Source of the DNA: G965216255 sp965216255
GTDB taxonomy: Bacteria; Bacteroidota; Rhodothermia; Rhodothermales; Bin80
Assembly: GCA_965216255.1 (NCBI GenBank)
Contig: OZ244148.1
Coordinates: 310,001 to 374,000, forward strand
Length of the DNA stretch: 64,000 bases
Direction: 5' to 3'
Below are positions 54,401 through 62,612 of this stretch, in pieces. Made by a program: the position numbers and the translations under genes. How positions within the stretch are numbered: position 1 is the stretch's first letter; each line of letters opens with the position of its first letter. The notes under the pieces are model-generated. The model made no database searches and was not told the DNA's origin. It was given only the letters and a program-made list of their open reading frames with translations.

Positions 54401-54675
54401 TGCCGTTCGAGCAGTATCGCAGCCAGCTCGGACTCGCGCGCCGCACGCAGCTCACGCACCCGGGCACGCGTATGCAAATCATCCGAGAAATGCTCCAGCA
54501 GGTCCAGGTAGGTTTCTTCGTCGCCAATGGCGGCATTCAACCCTTTGCCGGAGAGCGCGGAGTCGCTGCCGTGGACCTTCAGATGATCGACGATGGTGTC
54601 GATGGTCAGGTTAAGCTCTTTGGCTACCTTGTGAAGCCGAACCTTCCTGAACCGCTTTATTTCCTTGGTGGGCAT
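51421..54675 (-). CDS. infB: translation initiation factor IF-2 with a long Ala-Thr-Gly-Pro-Glu-Pro repeat linker
   Basis: The 1084-residue GTPase delivers initiator tRNA to the 30S subunit. It has an IF2-N domain (KVAKELNLTIDTIVDHLKVH), a repeat linker at about residues 100-262, and a basic region (KRKRKRKSG). A second IF2-N helix bundle (LIRVTEFVSTGELASLMGIA) precedes the G domain. The G motifs are GHVDHGKTSLLDF (about 592), DTPGHEAF and NKCD, followed by domains II-IV. The linker holds 23 tandem heptads such as ATGPEPP; such acidic proline-rich linkers vary widely within the family and are not needed for GTPase function. It follows nusA by 36 bases. Confidence 0.96.
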   Translation of the reverse strand: MPTKEIKRFRKVRLHKVAKELNLTIDTIVDHLKVHGSDSALSGKGLNAAIGDEETYLDLLEHFSDDLHTRARVRELRAARESELAAILLERQAEEDAAAVEPAATGPEPPATGPEPPATGPEPPATGPEPAATGPEPPATGPEPPATGPEPPATGPEPAATGPEPPATGPEPPATGPEPPATGPEPAATGPEPPAAGPEPPAAGPEPPATGPEPPAAGPEPPATGPEPAATGPEPPAAAPEPPATGPEPPATGPEPPATGPQTKAAEDAVVEEPAASAAPADEEVALAEGAAAAEAAATPVEAAESETAAPAEAALPAPADEAEVPDVALPAEEPVSEPVAEGTLAEEEPAAGELPEQEEPSAAGQEARAGGQEAEASVISAARYKLQGTTVVGTLDLATVEDKAPVPAKRKRKRKRKSGTDAATAPMTAPGAADAKLSRKKAKKRKARADGSEAGQKVQETLQGLDKGTARVRQRRRRARRQQRAEERRSEREEKAEQEKLIRVTEFVSTGELASLMGIAVTDVIGMLFSAGMMVSINQRLDADTISFVADDFGYEVEFITDFGTEDIEIEEDALENLVPRAPVVTVMGHVDHGKTSLLDFVRNANVAIGESGGITQHIGAYQVELPNKREVTFLDTPGHEAFTAMRARGAKVTDVVILVVAADDAVMPQTVEAINHARAAEVALIVAINKCDLPDANVSHVVQQLSEHGVLVEQYGGNVQCAEVSAKTGQGVEDLLEKVMLEADLLELQCNPDRRALGIVIESRLDRGRGNIATVLVQNGTLCVGDPFVAGIYGGRVRAMFDERDQRITEAGPSEPALVLGLPGQPNVGDQFIGVEDESEARDISQRRQQIWREQRMRQYKHVRLEDVGRRMALGDLSELNLIIKADVGGSVEAISDSLQKLSTDEVAVNIIHSAVGAINDSDVMLASASDAVIIGFQVRPTAGARTAAEREEIDIRTYSIIYDALEDVRDALEGLLTPEETEKVIGVVEIRELFRVPKVGVIAGSYVSEGRVRRHESVRVVREGVVIYDGRISSLKRFKEDAREVVSGYECGIGVANFNDVKVGDQIEAYEIVETKRTLDA
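53893..54372 (-). repeat. 21-bp tandem repeat tract inside infB (23 units)
   Basis: Each unit encodes a heptad, mostly ATGPEPP, with ATGPEPA every fourth unit in the first half, giving an 84-bp higher-order repeat three times over; AAGPEPP and one AAAPEPP variant occur later. The plus strand shows GGGGGCTCGGGCCCAGTRGC over and over. The tract is in frame and likely varies in copy number between strains. Confidence 0.92.
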
Positions 54676-54711
54676 GTACGCCGTTTGGGTGTTGCACGGG
54701 GACGTGCGCTG

Positions 54712-56088
54712 CTAGATTTCCTCGTCCTCTACCTCCTCTACCTCTTCTTCCTCCTCTACCTCTTCTTCCTCCTCTACCTCTTCTTCCTCCTCTACCTCCT
54801 CTTCCTCCTCTACCTCTTCTACCTCTTCTTCCTCCTCTTCTTCCTCTTCTTCGAATTCGGTCTTGATGGCCATAATGATGCGTTCTGCCAGCTCTACTTC
54901 GAGTGCGCTACGCCGCACCAGTTCGTCCTGCGACAGCTCGAGCACGGCCTTGGCCGAGTCGCACCCGATATCCCGCAATTTCTGTATGGTCGTCTGGTCG
55001 AATTCGTCGGAAAATTCACCGATATCCACATCCTCTTCGTCTGAGGGAATTTCTCGGTACACGTCGATTTCATACCCCGCCATCCGGGAGGCGAGCCGGA
55101 TATTGATGCCGCCCCGGCCTATGGCCTGGCTGACCTCGTCTGCCCGTACGACGACCTTCGCACGGGGCGGAGTAAGTTCATCGTTTAGGGTGACAGAGAG
55201 CGGATTAGCTGGAGACAGGGCCCGTTTGATGAGCGTATAGGGGTCGTCCGACCACTCCAGAACATCAATGTTTTCGTTGCTCAGCTCCCGAACAACGGCG
55301 TGGATACGGTTTCCCTTCAGACCGACACACGCGCCTACCGGGTCTATCCTATCGTCGTAACTGACCACTGCCACTTTGGCGCGGTCACCCGGCTCTCGCA
55401 GAATGCGCTTGGTCTCCACGATGCCCTCGTCAATTTCCGGCACTTCCAGCTCGAAAAGTCGCTCCATGAGCGAGGCATCCGCACGGCTGATGATGACCTG
55501 GGGATTGCTACCGGCATCCCGGCGCACCTCCTTTACCACGGCACGAAGCATGTCGCCCTTGCGGTAGCGGTCCCGGTATATCTGCTCCTCGCGGGGAAGC
55601 ACAAGCTCGACCCGATTATGAAATACCAGCACTTCCCTGCGGCGGACCTGATATATTTCGCCGACGACAAGTTCGCCGACGAGATCCGAATACTCGACGA
55701 AGATATTTTCCTTTTCAATGTCGCGGATGCGCTGCCGGAACGTCTGCCGGGCCGTCAATACGGCACGGCGTCCGAAATCAGAAACGGCCATTTCTTCGGC
55801 CACTTCGTCGCCAACCTCGAAGTCTTCATCGATCTTGGCAGCTTTGACGGCTTCGATCTGAGTTACGGGGTCCTCCAGATCATAATCGTCCACCACTTCG
55901 CGTACGTGGAGAATCTGGATGTCCCCATGATCCGGATTCAGGATGATATCGAAGGCTTCGTCCGATCCATACCGCTTCCGAATCATCGCCCGAATCACGT
56001 CTTCGACGATGAGCTGAAGCGTATCACGGTTAATGTCCTTATCGCGGGCTATCTCCGCAAAAGACGATACTAGATCCGTGCTCTGCAT
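54712..56088 (-). CDS. nusA: transcription termination/antitermination factor NusA with poly-glutamate tail
   Basis: The 458-residue protein has the N-terminal RNA polymerase-binding domain (MQSTDLVSSFAEIARDKDIN), an S1 domain (about 135-205) and two KH domains. DPVGACVGLKGNRIHAVVRE and IGRGGINIRLASRMAGYEID lie in the KH regions. A helix-hairpin-helix-like stretch (IQKLRDIGCDSAKAVLELS) follows, then a tail of about 44 residues made almost only of E and V. NusA steers pausing, termination and rRNA antitermination. The acidic tail takes the place of the C-terminal acidic repeats of E. coli NusA and may have a similar autoinhibitory or binding role, which is inference. Confidence 0.95.
   Translation of the reverse strand: MQSTDLVSSFAEIARDKDINRDTLQLIVEDVIRAMIRKRYGSDEAFDIILNPDHGDIQILHVREVVDDYDLEDPVTQIEAVKAAKIDEDFEVGDEVAEEMAVSDFGRRAVLTARQTFRQRIRDIEKENIFVEYSDLVGELVVGEIYQVRRREVLVFHNRVELVLPREEQIYRDRYRKGDMLRAVVKEVRRDAGSNPQVIISRADASLMERLFELEVPEIDEGIVETKRILREPGDRAKVAVVSYDDRIDPVGACVGLKGNRIHAVVRELSNENIDVLEWSDDPYTLIKRALSPANPLSVTLNDELTPPRAKVVVRADEVSQAIGRGGINIRLASRMAGYEIDVYREIPSDEEDVDIGEFSDEFDQTTIQKLRDIGCDSAKAVLELSQDELVRRSALEVELAERIIMAIKTEFEEEEEEEEEEVEEVEEEEEVEEEEEVEEEEEVEEEEEVEEVEDEEI
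54718..54850 (-). repeat. 18-bp repeat tract encoding the NusA acidic tail
   Basis: Units reading on the plus strand as CTCTTCTTCCTCCTCTAC encode the hexad VEEEEE and repeat about five times, with shorter variants beside them. Being a pure purine/pyrimidine tract, it can slip and may vary in length. Confidence 0.85.
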
Positions 56089-56119
56089 AGCGTGTGTCCG
56101 GTTGCTTCGAGCAATATGC

Positions 56120-56566
56120 TCACCAGGGCAATTTTACTTTGGCCCAGAGGATGTCGGAATAGGGAATGTGTCCGGTACCCTCCACTACGATCCCTTCTGC
56201 ATCCGCGGCCTGGAGCGTAGCGTCCAGTTCATCCGAATTATCACCCACAAGACGGCAAACCCTGAGAATGCGGCCCACATGCTTCTCGTATTGGCGAGGA
56301 AGCTTGAGCGGCCGGTCCGCGCCTGGCGATGACACATTCAACGTGTATGAGCGCGCCGCGGCGGTGTCAAGCGCAAAGCCTACCTCGCGGCTGATGGAAG
56401 CCAGTAGGTGCGCGCTTGGGCCCTGGTCGCTGTCCAGAATGATGTCGACGACGGGGAAGCGGTTTGTGCCACGCACCGCGAACTCGACCAGGAAGCACGG
56501 CCCCCCCACCAGGGTCTCCTCGACGAGCGTCCGAAACCGGCTCTCGATGGATATGCCGTCTGCCAT
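56120..56566 (-). CDS. rimP: ribosome maturation factor RimP
   Basis: The 148-residue protein has the two-domain RimP layout: an N-terminal domain ending LVEFAVRGTNRFPVVDIILD, then SREVGFALDTAAARSYTLNV and SSPGADRPLKLPRQYEKHVG, the junction motif of the family. The C-terminal domain is an SH3-like barrel. RimP assists early 30S assembly. The gene precedes nusA by 31 bases, the standard order, and is the first gene of the cluster. Its promoter should lie in 56567-56640. Confidence 0.93.
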   Translation of the reverse strand: MADGISIESRFRTLVEETLVGGPCFLVEFAVRGTNRFPVVDIILDSDQGPSAHLLASISREVGFALDTAAARSYTLNVSSPGADRPLKLPRQYEKHVGRILRVCRLVGDNSDELDATLQAADAEGIVVEGTGHIPYSDILWAKVKLPW

Positions 56567-56644
56567 AGGCCTGGGTAGCTAACATGTTAAAAACGCCCAG
56601 TCTCGACGCGGCGTGACGGGCGTGGTAGAACGCACAGTATGCCC

Positions 56645-56679
56645 AACAAAAAAAGGGGTGGCTTAACAGGCCCCCCTTT
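56645..56679 (-). terminator. intrinsic terminator downstream of nadB
   Basis: On the minus strand AAAGGGG, GGC, a 7-base loop, GCC, a one-base bulge and CCCCTTT form a hairpin followed at once by a run of T. It lies about 105 bases past the nadB stop and ends the rpsA-to-nadB cluster before rimP. Confidence 0.78.
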
Positions 56680-56782
56680 CGCTCTCGGCCCAGAAAGATA
56701 CGCCGCGTTACGCGTCTTCCGCAAACCAGAGTACTCACAGCCGCCTGTTTACGACGCGGACCACCGCCGGTTCCTACGGGCT

Positions 56783-58396
56783 TCAAACAAGCGTGGGGCG
56801 CTTTTCGGCTTCCGACGCTACGGGGAAATCAACCATGAAATGCAGGCCCCGGCTCTCCCTGCGCATGCGGGCGCTGCGTATGATGAGATAGGCCACTGCT
56901 ATCATATTGCGCACTTCGCACAGCCCGCTCGAAATACAGGTCCGTTCATAAAAATTCTCTACCTCCTCGTAGAGCAGCCTCGTGCGGCGGAAGGCGCGTT
57001 CGAGGCGCAGCGTAGAGCGCACGATACCTACGTAGTCCCACATCACCCGGCGCAGCTCGTCCCGGTTGTGCGAAACCAGCACCCATTCCTGCGGTCGCTG
57101 CGTGCCCGTCGTGTCCCAGTCCGGTACCCCGGTATTGCATTGGATTTGGCGGGCAAGGTCCCGGGCGGCGTCCGCCGCCCGGTGGCTAAAGACGAGCGCT
57201 TCGAGCAGCGAGTTGCTGGCCAAGCGGTTTGCCCCGTGCAGGCCCGTACAGGCCACTTCCCCCGCCGCGAACAGGGCTGCGACGCTGGTGCGGGCGCGCG
57301 CATCGGTGAGCACGCCTCCGCACTGATAATGGGCCGAGGGCACCACGGGTATCGGCGCAGCCGTAATATCAATGCCGTACATCCGGCAAGTGCGCTCGAT
57401 GAGCGGAAACGCCTGCCGTGTCTTGCCCGCGGGTGCATGCGAAACATCCAGCAGCACGTAGTCTTCGCCGCGCTGCTTGAGCTGCTCATCAATGGCGCGT
57501 GCGACGATGTCCCGCGGCGCTAGTTCGGCGCGGGCATCATAGCCTGGCATGAAACGCTCGCCTGCCTGGTTGTAAAACCTCGCACCATGGCCGCGCAGAG
57601 CTTCCGAAATAAGAAACATGCCGTCGCGCCTTTCTGTCTCCGGTACAATGCCCGGATACAGGGCCGTCGGATGGAACTGTACGAACTCCATGTTGGCGAT
57701 GCGCGCCTTTGCCCGGTAAGCCATGGCCACCCCGTCTCCGGTGGCAATAGACGGATTGGTCGTGTGCAGATACACCGCGCCCGAGCCTCCTGTGGCAAGC
57801 AGCGTCGTCTTTGCCAGGAACGTGTCCACACGGTCCTGGCGCTCGTTATACACGTAGGCTCCGTAGCAGTGCACGTCAGGCCTAAGCCGCGTCACATATT
57901 GGCCTAGATGGTGCTCCGTGATCAGATCGATGGCGTAGTGGTACTCGAAAACCGTGATGTTCCGGTGTTCGGCGATGGCTGCCAGTAGCGCGCGCTCCAC
58001 TTCCTGTCCGGTGGCATCGCGGGCATGAATGATCCGCCGCACGGAGTGGCCCCCCTCCCCTCCAAGGTCCAGCGCACCGCCCTGCTCTGTGAAGGAGGCT
58101 CCGAGCGCCATCAGGTCCCGAACGCGGGGCGGCCCCTCGCGCACTACCGCCTCGACAACAGACGGATCGCACAGCCCCGCTCCGGCCGCTATCGTGTCAT
58201 TCATGTGGCTCCGGAAGGAGTCGGCCTTGCTCCAGACGCTCGCGATGCCACCCTGGGCATAGTTCGTGTTGGACTCGGCCTGCTCCTTTTTGGTAACAAT
58301 GGCCACCGTGCCGTGTGCGGCCACCTGCAGGGCGTACCAAAGTCCGGCCACGCCGCTGCCAATGACCAAGAAATCAACCTGGTAACGCCGCGCCAT
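56783..58396 (-). CDS. nadB: L-aspartate oxidase
   Basis: The 537-residue flavoprotein oxidises L-aspartate to iminoaspartate, the first step of NAD synthesis. Visible features are the FAD motif DFLVIGSGVAGLWYALQVAA, SNTNYAQGGIASVWSKADSF, and the capping/active-site region with GEVACTGLHGANRLASNSLL. The fumarate-reductase-like arginine and histidine regions are in place (PTALYPGI, HYQCGGVLTDARAR). It is last in the rpsA-prfB cluster, 14 bases after prfB. nadA and nadC are not in the window. Confidence 0.95.
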   Translation of the reverse strand: MARRYQVDFLVIGSGVAGLWYALQVAAHGTVAIVTKKEQAESNTNYAQGGIASVWSKADSFRSHMNDTIAAGAGLCDPSVVEAVVREGPPRVRDLMALGASFTEQGGALDLGGEGGHSVRRIIHARDATGQEVERALLAAIAEHRNITVFEYHYAIDLITEHHLGQYVTRLRPDVHCYGAYVYNERQDRVDTFLAKTTLLATGGSGAVYLHTTNPSIATGDGVAMAYRAKARIANMEFVQFHPTALYPGIVPETERRDGMFLISEALRGHGARFYNQAGERFMPGYDARAELAPRDIVARAIDEQLKQRGEDYVLLDVSHAPAGKTRQAFPLIERTCRMYGIDITAAPIPVVPSAHYQCGGVLTDARARTSVAALFAAGEVACTGLHGANRLASNSLLEALVFSHRAADAARDLARQIQCNTGVPDWDTTGTQRPQEWVLVSHNRDELRRVMWDYVGIVRSTLRLERAFRRTRLLYEEVENFYERTCISSGLCEVRNMIAVAYLIIRSARMRRESRGLHFMVDFPVASEAEKRPTLV

Positions 58397-58410
58397 GGTT
58401 CAAGGGATCG

Positions 58411-59521
58411 CTACCCTTTCGCGTTTCCCAGCAGGTAGGCCTTAATGAAGGGATCCAGCTCCCCGTCCATGACTGCCTGCACGTTTGTACTCTTTACTGC
58501 GGTACGGTGATCGTTGACCATGGTATAGGGCTGGAAGACGTAGGACCGGATTTGACTGCCCCATTCAATCTTCTTCTTCTGGGACTCCCGGCGGCTTTTT
58601 TCCGCTTCCTGTATATCGCGTTCGAGCTGATATATGCGGCCCCTCAGCATGCTCATGGCGCGTTCCCGGTTCTGCAGCTGGCTTCGCTCCTCCGTGCATT
58701 CGGCCACCACCCGGCGCCTTTCGCCGCTTGAGAGCGGGCCGGTCCACACCAGACGCACGCCGGTGTCGAGCTTGTTGACATTCTGGCCACCCTTGCCACC
58801 GGACCGGAAGGTTTGCAGTTCAATGTCCGCCGGGCGAAGCGTTATTTCAATGGTATCGTCGACCTCGGGGTAAACGAAGACACTGGCGAAGCTCGTGTGG
58901 CGCCGTCCATTGGAGTCGAACGGTGAGATGCGCACCAGCCGGTGCACGCCGGATTCGGCGCGAAGGTACCCGTAGGCAAAACGCCCCGCCACTTCCAGCG
59001 AAGCACTCTTGATGCCGGCGCCGTCGCCGGCATGGTAGCCCAGGAGTGCGATCGCAAAGCCGTGCCGCTCGGCCCACCGCGAATACATGCGCAGCAGCAT
59101 CTCGGCCCAATCCTGGCTCTCGGTGCCGCCCGCCCCCGGATTAATGGTCACGATGGCATTGCGGAAATCATCCTCCCCGGAAAGCATGCTGCGCAGCTCC
59201 AGCTTGCCGACACCTTCCAGGAGCCGCGCAGCCTCTTCCTGTATCTCGGCGTCCAGGTCGGCGTCTTCTTCTTCGGCCAGCTCCAAGAGTGTTGCTATGT
59301 CCTCAGAGAGGCCTTCCAGCACGGAATAGTCCGTTACCCAGGCCTTTTCGCCGGCTATTTCCTTTTCGGTGCGGCTGGCTGCCGCGGAATCGTCCCAATA
59401 TCCTGGTTCCAGCCGGCGCGCACCTAGCGCGCGGATGCGTTCTTTGCGGGCAGCAAGGTCAAAGGTAACCTCCGAGCGCACGCACGCGCTCCTGCAACCG
59501 CTGTATTTCTTCCTTCGACAT
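58411..59521 (-). CDS. prfB: peptide chain release factor 2 (programmed +1 frameshift)
   Basis: RF2 is made from two frames. It starts at ATG 59521 (MSKEEIQRLQERVRALGGYL), meets CTT-TGA at 59464-59459, and shifts +1 into GAC to continue DLAARKERIRALGARRLEPG to the stop, giving about 369 residues. GGAGG sits just before the shift site, as in the classical autoregulated prfB. The RF2 codon-recognition motif SPF (RISPFDSNGRRHTSF) and the catalytic GGQ (RSGGKGGQNVNKLD) are present. It releases peptides at UGA and UAA; low RF2 promotes frameshifting and so its own synthesis. Confidence 0.95.
59458..59475 (-). promoter_or_regulatory. prfB programmed frameshift site
   Basis: On the minus strand GGAGGTTACCTTTGAC combines an internal Shine-Dalgarno-like GGAGG, the slippery CTT and the TGA stop followed by C, the usual RF2 autoregulation signal. 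Confidence 0.93.
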
Positions 59522-59526
59522 GCCGC

Positions 59527-59865
59527 CTACCTCCTATACATTATTAGCCGTAGCTGCGAACCCAGCCCTCCCCCTACGGTTCCGATCAAGATGCCCATCA
59601 CCAGCGTCGTGGCAAGGATCACCGGACCCGGGATGCCGCCCATAATGCCGCCGTACATGCCGGCCATGCGCATGACGGCCGCAGGTGCTACCGCCACGTT
59701 ATACAATAGCCACACCCGCCACGCGCTCCCGACGGCCAGGCCGCCCAAATACCAGCCACCCGGCCCCTTCCAGAAGCCTCCCACCAGCCCGGCTGCGCAA
59801 GTCCACGCCCAGCCAAGCATCCAATGCAGAAGCAGCGCCAACACAATCGTAAGGGCAACTTTCAC
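59527..59865 (-). CDS. small integral membrane protein of unknown function
   Basis: The 112-residue protein has about three hydrophobic segments (ALTIVLALLLHWMLGWAW, WYLGGLAVGSAWRVWLL, VILATTLVMGILIGTVGGGL) rich in glycine. No family is recognised. Its start overlaps the aminotransferase stop by ATGA and its stop lies 5 bases before prfB, so it is clearly part of the operon and translationally coupled. Role unknown. Confidence 0.7.
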   Translation of the reverse strand: MKVALTIVLALLLHWMLGWAWTCAAGLVGGFWKGPGGWYLGGLAVGSAWRVWLLYNVAVAPAAVMRMAGMYGGIMGGIPGPVILATTLVMGILIGTVGGGLGSQLRLIMYRR

Positions 59866-61046
59866 GGCCGGGCCCGCTCTACAAAACCGGTAATGCGCGC
59901 CACTGCGGTCTCAATATTTTCGAGAGACGTGGCGTACGAGCATCTGACAAAGCCCGCACCGCTGGGACCAAACGCATCCCCCGGCACAACGGCCACGCGT
60001 TCCTCTTGCAGAAGCTGTTGGGCAAATTCCTCGGAGGTCAACCCCGTGCTGCGTATATCGGGAAAACAGTAGAAAGCGCCCTCCGGCTCAAATGTCGGCA
60101 GCCCCGCGCGGCGCAACCCCCCTACAATAGTTCGCCGGCGCCGGTCATAAGCCTGCCGCATGCGCTCCACGTCACTATCGCAGGCATCCAAGGCAGCGAT
60201 GGCACCGTACTGCGCCATGGTAGGCGCACTCATCACCATATACTGGTGCACCTTGAACATGCCCTCGTAGATGGCCCGGGGCGCGCAGGCATAGCCAATT
60301 CGCCAGCCCGTCATCGCGTGGGCCTTCGAAAAGCCCCCGAGCAGCACCGTACGTTCCCTCAGTGCCTCAATAGACGCCACGCAGACATGGCCCCGCTCGT
60401 GCGTCTCGCCGTAGGTAAGGCGATCGTAGATCTCATCCGATAGGACTATCAGATCATGCTGGAGCACGATTTCGGCAATCTCCTCCAGCGTACTGCGCCG
60501 GAGGACGGCACCGGTGGGATTGCTCGGATAGGAGAGAAAGAGCATCTTCGTGGCCGGCGTAATTCGACTGGCGATCTCTTCCGCGGTCACCTCGAAGTGT
60601 CGATCTGCAGCCGTTGGCACGTATACCACGCTGCCTTCCGCAAACACGGCCGCCGGCCCGTACGATACAAAGCAGGGCTCGGGTATGAGGATCTCGTCGC
60701 CGGCCTCCAGCAGCGCCAGCATCGCCAGCTGCAGTGCTTCGCTGACGCCCACCGTAATCAGGACCTCTTCAGCGTCATACCGGACGCCGTGCCGGTTGTA
60801 CAGTGCGCTCGCAATCCGCTCCCGGAGTGCCGCCAGCCCAGCATTGGAGGTATACCCGGTCTTGCCGGCCTGCAGCGAGGCGATGGCCGCATCGATGATG
60901 GGCTGAGGAGTTACGAAATCCGGCTCTCCAATCCCCAGCGAAATTACGTCCTCCATGGTAGCGGCGATGTCAAAGAAGCGCCTGATCCCACTTGGAGGAA
61001 CCACCCGGACGCGCCTGGAAAGAACGTTAGATAATGCGGTGGACAC
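59862..61046 (-). CDS. PLP-dependent class I/II aminotransferase
   Basis: The 394-residue fold-type I enzyme has ISLGIGEPDFVTPQPIIDAA at the N-terminus and FLSYPSNPTGAVLRRSTLEE mid-protein. VLSDEIYDRLTYG is followed by the PLP lysine in LLGGFSKAHAMTGWRIGYA (about residue 238). It moves an amino group between an amino acid and a 2-oxo acid; aspartate or aromatic donors are typical of this subgroup. It sits 8 bases after the aldehyde dehydrogenase gene, and a shared lysine-degradation role is possible but unproven. Confidence 0.92.
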   Translation of the reverse strand: MSTALSNVLSRRVRVVPPSGIRRFFDIAATMEDVISLGIGEPDFVTPQPIIDAAIASLQAGKTGYTSNAGLAALRERIASALYNRHGVRYDAEEVLITVGVSEALQLAMLALLEAGDEILIPEPCFVSYGPAAVFAEGSVVYVPTAADRHFEVTAEEIASRITPATKMLFLSYPSNPTGAVLRRSTLEEIAEIVLQHDLIVLSDEIYDRLTYGETHERGHVCVASIEALRERTVLLGGFSKAHAMTGWRIGYACAPRAIYEGMFKVHQYMVMSAPTMAQYGAIAALDACDSDVERMRQAYDRRRRTIVGGLRRAGLPTFEPEGAFYCFPDIRSTGLTSEEFAQQLLQEERVAVVPGDAFGPSGAGFVRCSYATSLENIETAVARITGFVERARP

Positions 61047-61054
61047 GGTTTGGC

Positions 61055-62593
61055 CTATTCGAATCTGATGCCCTGAGCCAACGGCAGTGTGGTACCATAA
61101 TTTACGGTGTTGGTAGCCCGGCGCATGTAATTCCTCCAGGCATCCGTCCCGCTTTCGCGCCCACCCCCGGACTCCTTCTCCCCGCCGAAGGCTCCACCGA
61201 TTTCAGCGCCGCTGGTACCTATGTTCACATTCGCAATCCCACAGTCGCTGCCTGCCGGGCCACAGAACCGCTCCGCTTCCCGTATGTCTCCGGTAAAGAT
61301 GGCACTGGAGAGGCCTTGCGGCACGTCATTGTGAAGACAGAGCGCGGCATCGAACTCCTCGTACTCCATCACATACAGGATGGGTGCAAAGGTCTCCGTG
61401 CGGACCACGGGGGCATCTGCTGGAATTTCCACCAACGCCGGACGCACGTAGGCCCCCCCGGGCATGCCTTCCCGGATGCGCTCGCCACCAAAGACGCATC
61501 CGCCTTCATGCTGCGCCCGCGCCAGTGCCGCCTCCATGGCCGTGGCGGCGTCTTCGTCAATGAGCGGCCCCACCAGCACGCCTGGGCTCCTTGGATCTCC
61601 GATGGCAATCGTTGCATAGGCACGCTTCAACCGTTCCACCAGCGGAGCCCGGACCGAGCGGTGCACCAGTAGCCGCCTGAGCGTCGTACAGCGCTGCCCA
61701 GCTGTCCCGACGGCTGCGAAAGTAATGGCCTTCAGCGCAAGGTCAAGGTCCGCGCTCGGCGTTACAACAAGGGCGTTGTTGCCACCCAGTTCGAGCAGAC
61801 AGCGGCCCAGTCGGGCGGCAACCTGCTGTGCTACCGCACGGCCCATGGGTACGGACCCGGTGGCGGAGATGAGGGGCACGTGAGGTGAGCGCACGAGTGC
61901 TTCGCCGGTGTCAGGGCCGCCCGTCAATACCACACTGAGGGCATCCGGGGCATGATCCACGTCACGAATCACCTGCTGCAGCAGCTTGTGACAGGCCAGG
62001 GCACATAGCGGCGCCTTCTCGGAGGGTTTCCACACTACAGGATCTCCGCATACCAGCGCAAGAGCAGTATTCCAGCTCCAGACGGCAACAGGAAAGTTGA
62101 AGGCAGAAATAACGCCTACGGGTCCCAGCGGATGCCACTGTTCCATCAGACGGTGTTCCGGCCGCTCGCTCTGAATGGTAAGCCCGTATAGCTGGCGACT
62201 AAGGCCGACGGCGAAGTCGCAGATATCAATCATCTCCTGTACTTCGCCTTCTGCTTCCGCCGCGATCTTGCCCACTTCCAGGGTAATCAGCGCCCCCAGC
62301 GTGGCCTTATGCGCACGGAGCTCCTCTGCGTAGCGACGCACCAGTGCTCCCCGCGCCGGGGCCGGCACGCACCGCCACGTCTGGAAGGCCTCGGACGCGG
62401 CCCGTATACCTGCTCGGGTCTGCTGCGCGGACGCCGACGAAAAGCGCGCCAGAATGCGGCCATCAATCGGACTTCTCGACGTGATTTCGGGGCCTAGCCC
62501 TTCCTCAAACCGGCTGCCAATGGCTACGCCGCACGCCGTTTCGGGAATGCCTAGCAAGGAAAGAATCTCCCCTGCGGCTGGAGATAGCGCCAT
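61055..62593 (-). CDS. aldehyde dehydrogenase, ALDH7 (aminoadipate-semialdehyde) type
   Basis: The 512-residue enzyme has GPVGVISAFNFPVAVWSWNT and WKPSEKAPLCALAC around the NAD site, the general base glutamate in LELGGNNALVV, and the catalytic cysteine in GQRCTTLRRLLVHRS (near residue 305). The AFNFPVAVWSWN block and ENG-free LELGGNN resemble ALDH7A1 and bacterial piperideine-6-carboxylate dehydrogenases, which oxidise 2-aminoadipate semialdehyde in lysine breakdown. The substrate is inferred from this resemblance. It is 19 bases after rpsA, in the same operon. Confidence 0.88.
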   Translation of the reverse strand: MALSPAAGEILSLLGIPETACGVAIGSRFEEGLGPEITSRSPIDGRILARFSSASAQQTRAGIRAASEAFQTWRCVPAPARGALVRRYAEELRAHKATLGALITLEVGKIAAEAEGEVQEMIDICDFAVGLSRQLYGLTIQSERPEHRLMEQWHPLGPVGVISAFNFPVAVWSWNTALALVCGDPVVWKPSEKAPLCALACHKLLQQVIRDVDHAPDALSVVLTGGPDTGEALVRSPHVPLISATGSVPMGRAVAQQVAARLGRCLLELGGNNALVVTPSADLDLALKAITFAAVGTAGQRCTTLRRLLVHRSVRAPLVERLKRAYATIAIGDPRSPGVLVGPLIDEDAATAMEAALARAQHEGGCVFGGERIREGMPGGAYVRPALVEIPADAPVVRTETFAPILYVMEYEEFDAALCLHNDVPQGLSSAIFTGDIREAERFCGPAGSDCGIANVNIGTSGAEIGGAFGGEKESGGGRESGTDAWRNYMRRATNTVNYGTTLPLAQGIRFE

Positions 62594-62612
62594 GGTGTAG
62601 GTGTAGCGTCCC

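Noticed and set aside
53780..55044. Long plus-strand frames opposite infB and nusA (243 and 384 codons)
   Set aside because: They are antisense shadows of the repeat tracts; the repeated GC-rich unit has no stop in several frames.
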